From the NCBI GenBank assembly GCA_964608765.1, contig CAZSPD010000004.1, positions 9,932 through 73,931 on the forward strand: a DNA stretch of 64,000 nt, read 5' to 3'. Within the stretch, counting starts at the first letter, position 1. Each line of letters starts with the position of its first letter. Below the pieces are notes generated by a model, which was not told where the DNA came from, ran no database searches, and saw only the letters and a program-made list of their open reading frames with translations. Source of the DNA: MWBV01 sp964608765. GTDB taxonomy: Archaea > Nanobdellota > Nanobdellia > Pacearchaeales > GW2011-AR1. Of this stretch, positions 37,136 through 46,042 are shown in pieces. The translations under genes were made by a program, and so were the position numbers.

Positions 37136-38172
37136 AAGTAAATGTAAATTATATTAGGTGGGGTAGAGATGATGCTGTAGGAAAAGTAAGCGACAATATT
37201 CTTAGCCACATTAATAAGAAACAAAATATAAATACTGTAGTTTTAGAAGCTAAATCGTCTAATGTTTATAAGAGAGTGTTAAGGATAATTAAGAGCACTT
37301 TTAAAATTGCCTATCTTTTATTTAAAAAAGAGGTTGTCCACTTTGAAGAGTCAAAAAGATTTGAAACAAATATAAATATTCTAATAAGAAATAAGAGATC
37401 TGTGCTAACTGTACATCATATTGATTACGATAAGAATTATTTGAATTCTCTTTTTTTAAAATTAAAATACCGTTCTTTTTCAAAGATTATTGCAGTATCA
37501 GAAAATACTAAAAAAGATATAATTAACAAATATAGGATTAGTAGCTCAAAGATTATAACTGCCTATAATGGGGTTAATAAAAGTATTTTCAGGCCTCTTA
37601 ATAAAAAAAGTTTCGACTTAGTTGGAAAAAAATATATTTTGTATTTGGGAAGCGAAGTACCTAGGAAAAATATATATAACCTGCTTAAAGCATTCAAAGA
37701 AATTCTCCTTAAACATCCTAACTTGTTTTTGGTCAAAGCAGGGTATTCGGGGGGAGATAAATATAGAGAAAATACTAAAAAAATTATACAAGATTTGGGG
37801 CTTAGAGATAGGGTCATACTCATATCTAAAAGATTAAATGAGAAAGATCTTCCTTTATATTATTCAAATTCTGAACTGTTTATTTATCCTACTTTGCAAG
37901 AAGGGTTTGGAATGCCTTTAGTAGAGGCAATGGCATGCGGCTGCCCGATTGTTACTTCTAATATTAACCCCATGAAAGAGATAGCAAGAGGTCAAGTTTT
38001 GGTAAATCCCTTTAAGTATAAGGATATCGCTAAAGGTATTGACAAAGTGTTATCTTCCGAAAAATATAAAAAAGAACTAAAAGAAAAAGCAATAACTCGC
38101 TCAAATGATTTTGATTGGGAAGAGTCTGCTAATAAGATTCTGAATATTTACAAAGAACTAAAGAGTATTTAG
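37132..38172 (+). CDS. Family 4 glycosyltransferase
   Basis: A 346-residue GT-B enzyme. ILYLGSEVPRKNIYNLLKAF (about 168-187), the loop LFIYPTLQEGFGMPLVEAMA (about 249-268) and CGCPIVTSN are family signatures. It overlaps its upstream neighbour by 4 nt and ends 3 nt from the stop of a convergent pyruvyl transferase gene. It is the last gene of the plus-strand glycan operon. Confidence 0.87.
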   Translation: MKVNVNYIRWGRDDAVGKVSDNILSHINKKQNINTVVLEAKSSNVYKRVLRIIKSTFKIAYLLFKKEVVHFEESKRFETNINILIRNKRSVLTVHHIDYDKNYLNSLFLKLKYRSFSKIIAVSENTKKDIINKYRISSSKIITAYNGVNKSIFRPLNKKSFDLVGKKYILYLGSEVPRKNIYNLLKAFKEILLKHPNLFLVKAGYSGGDKYRENTKKIIQDLGLRDRVILISKRLNEKDLPLYYSNSELFIYPTLQEGFGMPLVEAMACGCPIVTSNINPMKEIARGQVLVNPFKYKDIAKGIDKVLSSEKYKKELKEKAITRSNDFDWEESANKILNIYKELKSI

Positions 38173-38174
38173 TA

Positions 38175-39311
38175 TCATTTATTCACTAGTCTTCTTATTT
38201 TTTCTATAAATTTTTTGATTTCTTTTTCAAAAAAATCTTTTTTCCCTTTATTATTTCTCTTTATAGAATTGCACACTTTATGGTATATCTTTTTTTTATC
38301 ATTTATTCCACTAATTTTAACATAGTCTTTTTCTTTTCCTATATCTTTCATAAATGCTATATTCTTTAGATTGTATGAAAAATTGAAAAAATTGGTTTCA
38401 CTTCCAAAGGCTAATATTGAAGAATGGAGCATCATGCATAAAACGAAATCCATTTTTCCATAATAATACTTCATCTTTTTAGGGGAAAGGTTTACAACAG
38501 TAATATCTCTAAATAATTTATTTAACCTTTTTATTACATATTTTTCTTTAGGATGGTGTTTAAAATAGTAAATCTTTATTGGTTTTTTTAAGCTTAAATT
38601 GTTTATGACATACCCATAAGTTTCAATTATCTCGTCTACCTTCTTTTTGTTAATTGAGCTGACATGGAAACCTATGTTTATTCCAAGGTTAAATTTATTT
38701 CTATCGATTTTAAGTTTTTTTGATTTTTCCTCGGATAAGAGTATTGAAGGACATCCTATATTTGGAGTGTCTTTATCTAACTCGTTTTTTAATATCTTTA
38801 ATGTCTCTTGATCTCTAACTGAGGATAACTTCGCCATTCCATTGAGGAGCTTTATACTTTTTTTCACCTTCTTAGTTAATTTCGGGTGGTTTAAGTTTAT
38901 ATTCGCCCCAGGAGAGAATATAACTAGTGGCTTTTTTATATAGGTCAATATCTTTTTATCTAAAGGAAAGAATGAGTTAGAATAAATACCTCCTCCTCCT
39001 ATAATCACTAAGTCATGATTATTTATTTTTTTTACTATCCTCCTTATTTCTACTTTTCTTATTTTTCTGTAAACTTTTTTAAGCGGACTTACCATTGGAA
39101 CGATTTTAGAACCGAGTGGCCCTTTAGAAGTATCGTCTATTAATACAGGGTATTCTCTTTCTTTTAACTGTTTTATCAAACAGTGAGTATATCTATATAT
39201 GTCAATATTCTCTTTTAATAAATCTTCAATTGATAGGGTAATTGCTATATCTCCCTTGTTACATTTCATTTCAGGGTGAAAGTGTATCACACTTATTTTG
39301 TTTTTTTTCAT
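38175..39311 (-). CDS. Polysaccharide pyruvyl transferase family protein
   Basis: A 378-residue GT-B-like enzyme of the WcaK/CsaB family, which adds pyruvyl ketal groups to surface glycans. LVIIGGGGIYSNSF (about 104-117) is the glycine-rich loop; VIFSPGANINLNHP, SVRDQETLKIL (about 165-175) and the C-terminal DFVLCMMLHSSILAFGS (His in the active-site region) match the family. In bacteria and archaea pyruvylated polymers anchor S-layer proteins. It is convergent with the glycosyltransferase operon and next to the membrane-bound glycosidase-like gene. Confidence 0.85.
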   Translation of the reverse strand: MKKNKISVIHFHPEMKCNKGDIAITLSIEDLLKENIDIYRYTHCLIKQLKEREYPVLIDDTSKGPLGSKIVPMVSPLKKVYRKIRKVEIRRIVKKINNHDLVIIGGGGIYSNSFFPLDKKILTYIKKPLVIFSPGANINLNHPKLTKKVKKSIKLLNGMAKLSSVRDQETLKILKNELDKDTPNIGCPSILLSEEKSKKLKIDRNKFNLGINIGFHVSSINKKKVDEIIETYGYVINNLSLKKPIKIYYFKHHPKEKYVIKRLNKLFRDITVVNLSPKKMKYYYGKMDFVLCMMLHSSILAFGSETNFFNFSYNLKNIAFMKDIGKEKDYVKISGINDKKKIYHKVCNSIKRNNKGKKDFFEKEIKKFIEKIRRLVNK

Positions 39312-39355
39312 ATTGCGATATGTCTTATAATAACGACTCCTTTTTATATTTTTTA

Positions 39356-41497
39356 CTATCCTTTAACTACGTTTTTTACGAGCTTTTTATCCCATTTATA
39401 TTCCAAAAGCATTTCTTTCATTCTTTCATTAGAGTACCCTAAATATCGCGCTTTATTCACCCAATCTGTTAATATTCTTACTTTATATGCTTCGTGCTTC
39501 TTCTTTTTGCATGTAATTGAGATTATTAGAGATATGCAGATTATGCTTCCTAAGAGCATAATTATAATAATTAGGTAGTTGTTTTTTGAAAGAGCAAGTG
39601 AAAGGGTTCCTGTGCGAGTTTTATAGTCAAGTTCGTTTATATCTTCTTGATATTGTGAAGGACCATAAACATTTTCTTTTTTCTTATTACTGTTTCTGTT
39701 GTTGGTTTTAGAAGGAGATTGTTCTGTAAATATTTCTTTTGTAGGGATTACTTTATTTTGGTTTGTCTCAATTGTTATAGATTCATCATAAAGTATGTTT
39801 AAGTAATCTACACTAACAATTTTACTTTTCCCAGATGAAGATGAACTGCTTGCACTTGTTGCAGTTTTCTCTTTTTCTGAAGGTTCATAATTTGCAATTC
39901 CTTCATAGTGTTTAACATCATATTCTGTAAGGATGCCAACGTTTACAGCTCCATTTTTAGCAGTATAAATTTCACCAGTATCCAAATCCTTTAATGCTTC
40001 AATGTTTGTAGATGATACGTCTACACTAACACTTATATTAGAAGTTCCAATATTGATGATTGTTACATGCCAAATATTATCCGGATTTAAGCTCGTAACA
40101 GATATAATACTTTCATTATTTGAACTTGAATTTACTATCATGTTTCCTCCCGCGTGATAGTGTGCAAAATCTTTTGTGACGTTGTATGAGGGGTAGTAAT
40201 CATTGTCCAATTTAGGTTCTGAAACCATGGACCACCTTTGAGGATATTCTGGATAATTTTCTTTATCAGAATATTTGTATCTTTCGCTCCATTGATAAAT
40301 TACAGAAGATGTTTCTTGAGGGTATTTGTTTAATATGCGCGTATAACTCTGTGAAAGATGGGAGGTGAAACTATTAATGTTTGATGAATTTTTTAGATAA
40401 TCTGAGTCTAAGTTCCATTCACTTATAATTATCCTAGAGCAGTTTAAATTGTAGAAAGAGCAATTTTGCATTAATCTGTCTATTTCTACTCTTATTCTTT
40501 CTGTAGAGTAGTATCCACTTGAATTTCTTGGCTCATGATAAATGTGTTTTGAAATAAAGTCTGCATTATTTCCGATTTCTGATAAAAAGACACTCCATAG
40601 ATTTGGGGAAGAGCATTGCCATGTTCCTGAAGGGCCCCCAACATTAATTGAAGGGTATTTGTATTTTATTGCATTGTAGGTTGAGTTGTATAGTTTTACA
40701 TATTCTTCTGCTTTCTTTATATCATCATAGGGTAAGTCGTTTAACCAAAAATTGCTATAAGGTTCATTCCAAACTTCAACATCAACCACTTCAGCATATT
40801 TTCCATTTTCAGTTAATCTATCTAAATAATCTACAACTATTTCCTTCCAAATATTGTAATCGTAAGGGGGGCAGTTTATAAGTCTGCTTAAATTACATCC
40901 TTCAATAGAGATGTTTGCTAACCAAGACGGCATATAGTCTACAATTAGTAAAACTTTAATTCCATTCTCATTGGCCCATCTCAATTGCTCTATCTTAGGA
41001 TTTAAATCCCCTTTAAAATAATAATTATTTGTAGATTCATTATAAAAATAATAATGTTGCAAGCTAGCATCCCACCTTATATAATTCATACCTGAATCTA
41101 AGAATGCTTGCCTGTGCCACTCTAAATCGGAAGGAGATTCAGGTGTTCCATCTTCATCTGCATCAACTTTAGTCCCTTTTCCAAGATAATATCCATGAGT
41201 GTTTGTTCCGTAGAAATAATCATTTACTTTTCCGACTTCTTCATCGGCCTTTATTGTTACAATTGCAATTGGATTTCTAAATTCATCAATAGCATATCCT
41301 GTTGGTGTTAGCTTTTTTTTGAATAGCGGTGAGAAATCAAATATTTTTTGGTAAGATTCTTTTGAAGGAGAATCTTTCATGATTAAACTGGTTAGGGTTG
41401 TTGCTAGTGCTATATTTATTATAATTATTCCTAAAGTTACGAACATAAATGTTGATGCATGTATTTTTGTTAGCCGTTTCCCTCTTTTTTTTCTCAT
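39356..41497 (-). CDS. Membrane-anchored clan GH-A glycosidase-like protein (GH39-like)
   Basis: A 713-residue extracellular protein with a signal anchor near residues 17-40, a TIM-barrel domain (about 90-460), a beta domain (about 470-545), a Ser-rich linker, a transmembrane helix (about 640-663) and a short C-terminal cytoplasmic motif. The barrel has VEVWNEPYSNF with the putative acid/base Glu245 and IIISEWNL with the nucleophile Glu360, the spacing of clan GH-A enzymes. It could trim or remodel the surface polysaccharide encoded next to it. The last 37 residues form a W-A-G-L-W helical motif seen in two other proteins here. Confidence 0.8.
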   Translation of the reverse strand: MRKKRGKRLTKIHASTFMFVTLGIIIINIALATTLTSLIMKDSPSKESYQKIFDFSPLFKKKLTPTGYAIDEFRNPIAIVTIKADEEVGKVNDYFYGTNTHGYYLGKGTKVDADEDGTPESPSDLEWHRQAFLDSGMNYIRWDASLQHYYFYNESTNNYYFKGDLNPKIEQLRWANENGIKVLLIVDYMPSWLANISIEGCNLSRLINCPPYDYNIWKEIVVDYLDRLTENGKYAEVVDVEVWNEPYSNFWLNDLPYDDIKKAEEYVKLYNSTYNAIKYKYPSINVGGPSGTWQCSSPNLWSVFLSEIGNNADFISKHIYHEPRNSSGYYSTERIRVEIDRLMQNCSFYNLNCSRIIISEWNLDSDYLKNSSNINSFTSHLSQSYTRILNKYPQETSSVIYQWSERYKYSDKENYPEYPQRWSMVSEPKLDNDYYPSYNVTKDFAHYHAGGNMIVNSSSNNESIISVTSLNPDNIWHVTIINIGTSNISVSVDVSSTNIEALKDLDTGEIYTAKNGAVNVGILTEYDVKHYEGIANYEPSEKEKTATSASSSSSSGKSKIVSVDYLNILYDESITIETNQNKVIPTKEIFTEQSPSKTNNRNSNKKKENVYGPSQYQEDINELDYKTRTGTLSLALSKNNYLIIIIMLLGSIICISLIISITCKKKKHEAYKVRILTDWVNKARYLGYSNERMKEMLLEYKWDKKLVKNVVKG

Positions 41498-41522
41498 TTT
41501 ATATTTGTTATTTGTTTATTTT

Positions 41523-41750
41523 TTATTCTGTGTCGAATATCCAAGAAATTCCTCTGAGTTTTGTTTGGATTTTCTTGCTTTTTTCAAGATAATCTAAAAT
41601 TGTCATGAGAGTTATGTGGTTGACTTTTCTTGGAAGTTTTTTCTTTAAGTCTGCAATTGTTATTGCTTCTTTTTTCAAACTAGTTTTTTTTAGAGTGTCC
41701 TCTACCATTAGAATTGTGTTCAGTGTTGGATAGTGGACACTCTTTTTCAT
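41523..41750 (-). CDS. Small winged-helix protein
   Basis: A 75-residue archaeal winged-helix protein: MKKSVHYPTLNTILMVEDTL, then LKKKLPRKVNHITLMTILDY as the recognition region and a beta wing GISWIF at the end. Proteins of this type are common in DPANN and presumably bind DNA as local regulators. It is downstream of no obvious operon partner, and the target is unknown. Confidence 0.7.
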   Translation of the reverse strand: MKKSVHYPTLNTILMVEDTLKKTSLKKEAITIADLKKKLPRKVNHITLMTILDYLEKSKKIQTKLRGISWIFDTE

Positions 41751-41908
41751 CTCTTTTTAACCAGTTGCGGCTAACTATGATATAGTTATTAATTTGTATC
41801 TATTAACTATTTATTTATACTATATTGATACATATTTGTATTTATAAATATTTGGGGTGTGGAGGAGAGATTTCACTAATATCAATGGTTTATAAATCTC
41901 ATACCAAA

Positions 41909-41957
41909 AAATATATAAATACTGAAAAATCAGTAATATTACTGAAAAATCAGCAAT
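41909..41957 (+). promoter_or_regulatory. TATA box and paired CTGA-AAAA-TCAG operators of module 2
   Basis: A TATA-like AAATATATAAATA (about 41909-41920) is followed by two copies of ACTGAAAAATCAG at 41921-41933 and 41941-41953, 20 bp apart, each with inverted arms CTGA/TCAG. They cover the predicted transcription start before the ATG at 41966, as expected for autorepression by the HTH-nucleotidyltransferase. Confidence 0.65.
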
Positions 41958-41965
41958 AATCTAAC

Positions 41966-42625
41966 ATGGAAAAAATAAAGAGAAAACAAGAAGAGGGATT
42001 TAGTGCAGTTTTTGGAGATGTTGAGATTTCCCATCTAGAAGGAACAATTCTCGCTTCTTTTTTCCCTGAAGCAGAGGAGATGACAATAAAAGAGATTAAA
42101 GAGAGGGTGGATTATTCTTATGAGAGGGTTAATTCTGCACTTAAGTTTCTTACTGAAAAAAAGATAGTTATTGAAAAACAAAAGGGAAAAACCCTCATTT
42201 ATTCTATTAATATTGAAAGTCCATATTCTTATAGCTTAGGATTTAACAGATATATGCTTCAAAGAGAAATAGATTTTATCAAAAGAAATAAGCTAATATA
42301 CACTGCAATTAAAGAATTGAGTATGCATCCATACTCTTGGATGATTGTTTTGTTTGGGAGCTATTCTAAAAATACAGAATCTAAACAGAGTGATGTAGAT
42401 TTAATCTGTATTTCCAGCAATAAAAAAGAGACAGAGGATTTTATTCATTCATTAAAACGTAAATATGGGATTAATTTTGCTCCTGTAATACTTCCTTTGC
42501 ATGAGTTTCCTAATATAAAAAAAGATAACCCCGAATTATGGGATGATTTAAAGAAGTATGCAATAATCTTTAAGGGAGGAGATTACTTCTATTCTTGGAT
42601 GTATAAAGATGAAAATAAGTATTAA
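41966..42625 (+). CDS. HTH-nucleotidyltransferase (MNT) of module 2
   Basis: A 219-residue protein with an N-terminal winged helix (about 15-75: MTIKEIKERVDYSYERVNSA) and a minimal nucleotidyltransferase domain with VLFGSYSKNTESKQSDVDLI (about 129-148). It would be the antitoxin-type enzyme of a HEPN/MNT pair and, through its HTH, the repressor of its own promoter, which carries two spaced inverted repeats. It overlaps the HEPN gene by 17 nt. Confidence 0.85.
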   Translation: MEKIKRKQEEGFSAVFGDVEISHLEGTILASFFPEAEEMTIKEIKERVDYSYERVNSALKFLTEKKIVIEKQKGKTLIYSINIESPYSYSLGFNRYMLQREIDFIKRNKLIYTAIKELSMHPYSWMIVLFGSYSKNTESKQSDVDLICISSNKKETEDFIHSLKRKYGINFAPVILPLHEFPNIKKDNPELWDDLKKYAIIFKGGDYFYSWMYKDENKY

Positions 42626-43124
42626 TCAATTAATAAAAAAAGGATATCTTTCAAAGGATGATTCTTCCAGAAGTCTCTCTAAAAGATATCTTCAAAAAGC
42701 GAGAAATAATTTAATCACCATGAGTTTGCTTTCTGAGATAAATGCAAGTAAAAAGGTAAGGGATTTGCTAAAAATACCTTCAGATTATAATTCGGATGAG
42801 TGGATTGTCATAACAGGATATTATGCAATGTATTCTTCAGCATTGGCTTTGATTTCTAAGATTGGATATAAAAGCAAGAATCACACTGCTACAATACTTT
42901 TGTTAGAAGAATTTTTTATTAAAAAGAAATTGATGTCTGCAGAAGACTTATCTTTACTAAAGAACGCAATCTTTCAGAAATTTGAAATAGAAAAATTATC
43001 TGAAGCAAGACATAAACGTGAGGTAGCACAATACAGTGTGACTAAGCAAACAACAAAAGAGATTGCTCAAAATGTGATAGAAGATGCTTATAATTTTGTA
43101 AATAAAGTGGAATTGATAATTTAG
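42609..43124 (+). CDS. HEPN-domain protein of module 2
   Basis: A 171-residue helical HEPN protein: LQKARNNLITMSLLSEI, then WIVITGYYAMYSSALAL and SKNHTATILLLEEFF. It aligns along its whole length with the HEPN protein of module 1. The region equivalent to the RNase motif is RHKREVAQY, lacking a clear RxxxxH, so the activity may be altered or the active residues lie elsewhere. It is translated from an ATG inside the end of the nucleotidyltransferase gene. Confidence 0.8.
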   Translation: MKISINQLIKKGYLSKDDSSRSLSKRYLQKARNNLITMSLLSEINASKKVRDLLKIPSDYNSDEWIVITGYYAMYSSALALISKIGYKSKNHTATILLLEEFFIKKKLMSAEDLSLLKNAIFQKFEIEKLSEARHKREVAQYSVTKQTTKEIAQNVIEDAYNFVNKVELII

Positions 43125-43219
43125 TATTTTTTCATTTAATTATTCGGGGTGTGGAGGGGAAGAAATTAAAGGGGAGTCGTAATAGAAAAACTTAAATTCT
43201 CCATTCTTCTACTTAAATT

Positions 43220-43897
43220 ATGAAAATAATTTTATCTGGAGGGGGAAGCGGAGAACAAACTACAGAATTAGATAGCCTCTTTGCTAGTTTATTAGATAAA
43301 TCTAAACCTCTTTTATATATTCCAATTGCAATAGATAATATTAAACACCCTTATCCTGAGTGTTTGAAATGGTTGAAATCTACATTTGATAATTTAGGAG
43401 TAACTAAATATGAATTGTGGGCAGAACAAGATTTATCAAAATCTAAGGAAGTTCCTCCAGAAAAATTTTCTGGTATTTATATTGGTGGAGGAAACACCTT
43501 TTATTTGATACATCAACTAAAGAAATCCGGTTTTTGGAATTTTCTTATGAATGCAATTGAATTAGATATTCCAGTATATGGTGGTTCTGCAGGAGCAATT
43601 ATACTTTCTAAATCTCTTACAACTGCAAAATACTATGATAAAGATTGGAATGGATTAAAGAACCTTAAAGCAGCAAATTTAGTCAATGGATATGATATTA
43701 TCTGTCATTACAAAGAAGAGAGAAGAGATAAATTAAACGAGATACTTTCTCATGAAAAATTAAAGGCTGTTTTACTGACAGAAAGAAGTGGACTATATAA
43801 TGATGGAAAAAAGGTAATACTTGTGGGAAAAGATCCTTCAATAGTTGTAAATAAGAAAAAAGAATTTATACTCAAACCAGGAGAAGAATTAAATTAA
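43220..43897 (+). CDS. Peptidase E-like protein (family S51)
   Basis: A 225-residue cytoplasmic serine peptidase related to aspartyl dipeptidase and cyanophycinase. It has MKIILSGGGSGEQTT at the start, YIGGGNTFYLI (about 87-97) and the nucleophile elbow YGGSAGAI with Ser123; the Ser-His pair of the family would be completed by a His in the 130-175 region (CHYKEE). It probably releases N-terminal Asp from dipeptides. It lies between module 2 and a glycosyltransferase, with which it overlaps tail to tail by 4 nt. Confidence 0.82.
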   Translation: MKIILSGGGSGEQTTELDSLFASLLDKSKPLLYIPIAIDNIKHPYPECLKWLKSTFDNLGVTKYELWAEQDLSKSKEVPPEKFSGIYIGGGNTFYLIHQLKKSGFWNFLMNAIELDIPVYGGSAGAIILSKSLTTAKYYDKDWNGLKNLKAANLVNGYDIICHYKEERRDKLNEILSHEKLKAVLLTERSGLYNDGKKVILVGKDPSIVVNKKKEFILKPGEELN

Positions 43898-44874
43898 AAA
43901 TTTTCTTTAACCACTTTTTCCAGTGAAGATTCCCACCTTTGCCATAATTTATCTTGGTCTTCAATAAATTTCTCCATAAAAGAATATACATTCTTTAAGT
44001 AAAGTTCGTAGTTTTCCAATATAATATTTAGATTCTTTTTAGCTTCATATAAATTTGAAGAAACTTTGCCAATCTTTTCCTTTTCTATTATTTCAAATTG
44101 TTTTTTATCAGAAGTTATACATAAAGGAATACATCCATAAGATAGTCCATCTAATATAGAATATTCAAAATAATCTCTTAACCCTCCATCGGAACAATGA
44201 ATTAATATTCTTGCTTCTTCTAATAACTTTCTTTTTTCTTTTTCAGATATTCCCAATCCTGAATCTGGGGGAATAAACTTAATATTTTCACCTTCATTCT
44301 CTTTAAGTTTTGAAACATAATCTTGAAATTCCCATGAACCAGCAATAATAAGGGGAAATTCTGTCTTTTTTGCAAAATCTATTGCTAATTTTGGTTTTTT
44401 ATCTTCAACTATCCTTGATATAAAAAGGGAAAAATCTTTTTTTATTAAGTTTTTTTTAAGACGTAAATCAAACGGTATATACCCTCCCTCTATTAAATTT
44501 ATGTTAAATCCCCTGCTCTTATAATAATCATTTACTCTTTCTCTATGGGTTAGCCATGGAGTTATCTTAGCTTTAGGGTTTTCTATAAAATTCTTTAAAC
44601 TATTTCCACTATGGCAAAATTTTATTTGGTTTCTATTTCTTAATTCTTGGAATTGGTATTTGTCTACTATTGGGATAAAAACTATCTTTGTTGGAGGAAC
44701 ACCTTCTATAGGGCTTATATCCCAAATTAAAGAATTATCAAATTTCTTTTCATTCAAATAAACAGGTTTGTTTAACTTTTTGGATATAATTGAAGTCATC
44801 CTTTGAGCACCTCCCAATTGAGAATCATACTCTGCATAGATTGAGAGATTGTCATAAACTTCCTTAGACAGCAT
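43894..44874 (-). CDS. GT-B fold glycosyltransferase
   Basis: A 326-residue protein with a glycosyltransferase GT-B look: SQLGGAQRMTSIISKKL near the start (donor-binding loop GGAQR), FSLFISRIVEDKKPKLAIDF (about 147-166) and FEYSILDGLSYGCIPLCITS (about 245-264), corresponding to the EALACGxP loop of GT4. The usual acidic pair is only partly conserved. The short preceding gene overlaps it by 11 nt. It may decorate the same surface glycan as the cluster at 30-39 kb. Confidence 0.7.
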   Translation of the reverse strand: MLSKEVYDNLSIYAEYDSQLGGAQRMTSIISKKLNKPVYLNEKKFDNSLIWDISPIEGVPPTKIVFIPIVDKYQFQELRNRNQIKFCHSGNSLKNFIENPKAKITPWLTHRERVNDYYKSRGFNINLIEGGYIPFDLRLKKNLIKKDFSLFISRIVEDKKPKLAIDFAKKTEFPLIIAGSWEFQDYVSKLKENEGENIKFIPPDSGLGISEKEKRKLLEEARILIHCSDGGLRDYFEYSILDGLSYGCIPLCITSDKKQFEIIEKEKIGKVSSNLYEAKKNLNIILENYELYLKNVYSFMEKFIEDQDKLWQRWESSLEKVVKENF

Positions 44875-45238
44875 TTTCTTTCTCTAAACTGCTATTTATA
44901 TACGAATAGGTTTCTTGTTTGGAATTCAAGGGTTTAATGAATTTACTCCAATAGTCATAAGAATAAGAAACTAAATTAAATGTATCGAATAATCCATAAT
45001 TTTCCGAGATATTTTTAACATACTTATTAAACTGGTTTTTTGAATCTATATTTGAGTTTCTTATATTCGACATAGAAAGCAAGGTTAAAGACCTAATACT
45101 ATCTATAATTCCATACCTAGAGTGTTTTAATTCATTTTTAGGAGTTATTAGTTCAAAAAAAGGTTTATCTCCCAAAGAAATTATTATCCTTAAAAAAATA
45201 ATTAGAAGAGAATTAAACAATATCCCTAAATTAACCAA
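44864..45238 (-). CDS. Hypothetical protein fragment, non-ATG start
   Basis: The frame encodes up to 124 residues from a TTG at 45238; no ATG precedes it before a stop at 45269-45271. It has a hydrophobic N-terminal stretch (NSLLIIFLRIIISLG) and a Tyr/Phe-rich C-terminus (FDTFNLVSYSYDYWSKFIKP). I do not recognise it. The missing start and the overlap with the glycosyltransferase gene suggest the 3' remnant of a larger gene, although expression by coupling is possible. Confidence 0.35.
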   Translation of the reverse strand: MVNLGILFNSLLIIFLRIIISLGDKPFFELITPKNELKHSRYGIIDSIRSLTLLSMSNIRNSNIDSKNQFNKYVKNISENYGLFDTFNLVSYSYDYWSKFIKPLNSKQETYSYINSSLEKENAV

Positions 45239-45361
45239 AGGAATTTTAAAGGGAAAATATAGATTAAATTAGATAATATCTTCTTCCTTTAGAAAAATTA
45301 AATTTATGTTTTATCTTAAAATAATGTAAGGTTATCTTAGTTAGATAACAGGATTTTCTTC

Positions 45362-45406
45362 TCACACCTTTTTAAAATATTCCTTAAAATGTTGCATCCA
45401 GCACTT
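45362..45406 (-). pseudogene. Displaced 3' end of the small Cys protein gene (46559-46714)
   Basis: On the minus strand 14 codons and a TGA read KCWMQHFKEYFKKV, matching KCWMKHFKEYFKKV at the end of the gene at 46559-46714. DNA similarity covers about 50-70 bp (five or six differences in 52). No further coding sequence of that gene is present upstream. The copy and the full gene bracket nucleotidyltransferase/HEPN module 3. Confidence 0.75.
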
Positions 45407-45437
45407 ATTACTATACGACACCATCGTAAAGTTTATT

Positions 45438-45473
45438 GTTCATAAAAACATTTAAATAGTATTGGTTCATAAA
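45438..45473 (+). promoter_or_regulatory. Promoter of module 3 with GTTCATAAA direct repeats
   Basis: GTTCATAAA occurs at 45438-45446 and 45465-45473, on both sides of the TATA-like TTTAAATAG (45451-45459). The TATA position predicts a leaderless start at the ATG at 45482. The repeats are candidate operators for the HTH-nucleotidyltransferase. Confidence 0.5.
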
Positions 45474-45481
45474 TGATACAT

Positions 45482-46042
45482 ATGGTTCAAAATAGAGACG
45501 ATATAGAATCTGAAATAATATTGGTTTTGCTTAAGAATGAGACTCATCTTAGAGAGATAGCAAGGATTCTTGGAGAGTCGCATTCTACGCTATTAAGGAA
45601 GATTAAGGATTTGTTAAAAAATAATATTTTAGATTATAAAAAACAGGGAAAGAATAAAGTTTTTTTTATTAGGAACAATCTAAAGGCCAGAAATTATGTT
45701 TATTCTGCAGAAATCTACAAGTTTAACCAACTTCTAAGGAAACATCCAGAATTATCAATAATATTAGGAGATATAAAAAAGAATTTTCCAAGTGGAATGA
45801 TTCTTCTATTTGGAAGTTATGCTAAGGGAATTGCAAGAACTGACAGTGATATAGATATTTATCTTGAGACAGAAGATAACAAACTTAAAAATAAAATAAG
45901 CGAATTAAATTCAAAATTAAGTATTAAGATAGGAGCTTTTGAAACAAAATCCTTATTAATTAAAGAAATTATAAAGAATCATATAATAGTAAGAGGTATA
46001 GAAGAGTTTTATGAAAGAACTGACTTTTTTAAGGAAACTTAG
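45482..46042 (+). CDS. HTH-nucleotidyltransferase (MNT) of module 3
   Basis: A 186-residue protein. The ATG at 45482 is preferred over one 9 nt upstream because the TATA box lies about 27 nt before it. An N-terminal HTH (about 10-60: LREIARILGESHSTLLRKIK) is followed by a nucleotidyltransferase domain with LLFGSYAKGIARTDSDIDIY (about 108-127). Unlike modules 1 and 2 it keeps the glycine after GSYAK, the canonical GSxAxG form, so it is a more distant relative. It overlaps its HEPN partner by 32 nt. Confidence 0.84.
   Translation: MVQNRDDIESEIILVLLKNETHLREIARILGESHSTLLRKIKDLLKNNILDYKKQGKNKVFFIRNNLKARNYVYSAEIYKFNQLLRKHPELSIILGDIKKNFPSGMILLFGSYAKGIARTDSDIDIYLETEDNKLKNKISELNSKLSIKIGAFETKSLLIKEIIKNHIIVRGIEEFYERTDFFKET

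Larger units (their letters stand above)
41854..43159. repeat. GC-rich 14-mer direct repeats flanking nucleotidyltransferase/HEPN module 2
   Basis: GGGGTGTGGAGGAG at 41854-41867 and GGGGTGTGGAGGGG at 43146-43159 (plus strand) bracket the two genes of module 2; 13 of 14 bases agree. A third copy, GAGGTGTGGAGGAG, lies at 8478-8491 in the end of a small gene. In DNA this AT-rich such a motif stands out. It may mark the target or the ends of a moving module. Confidence 0.6.
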
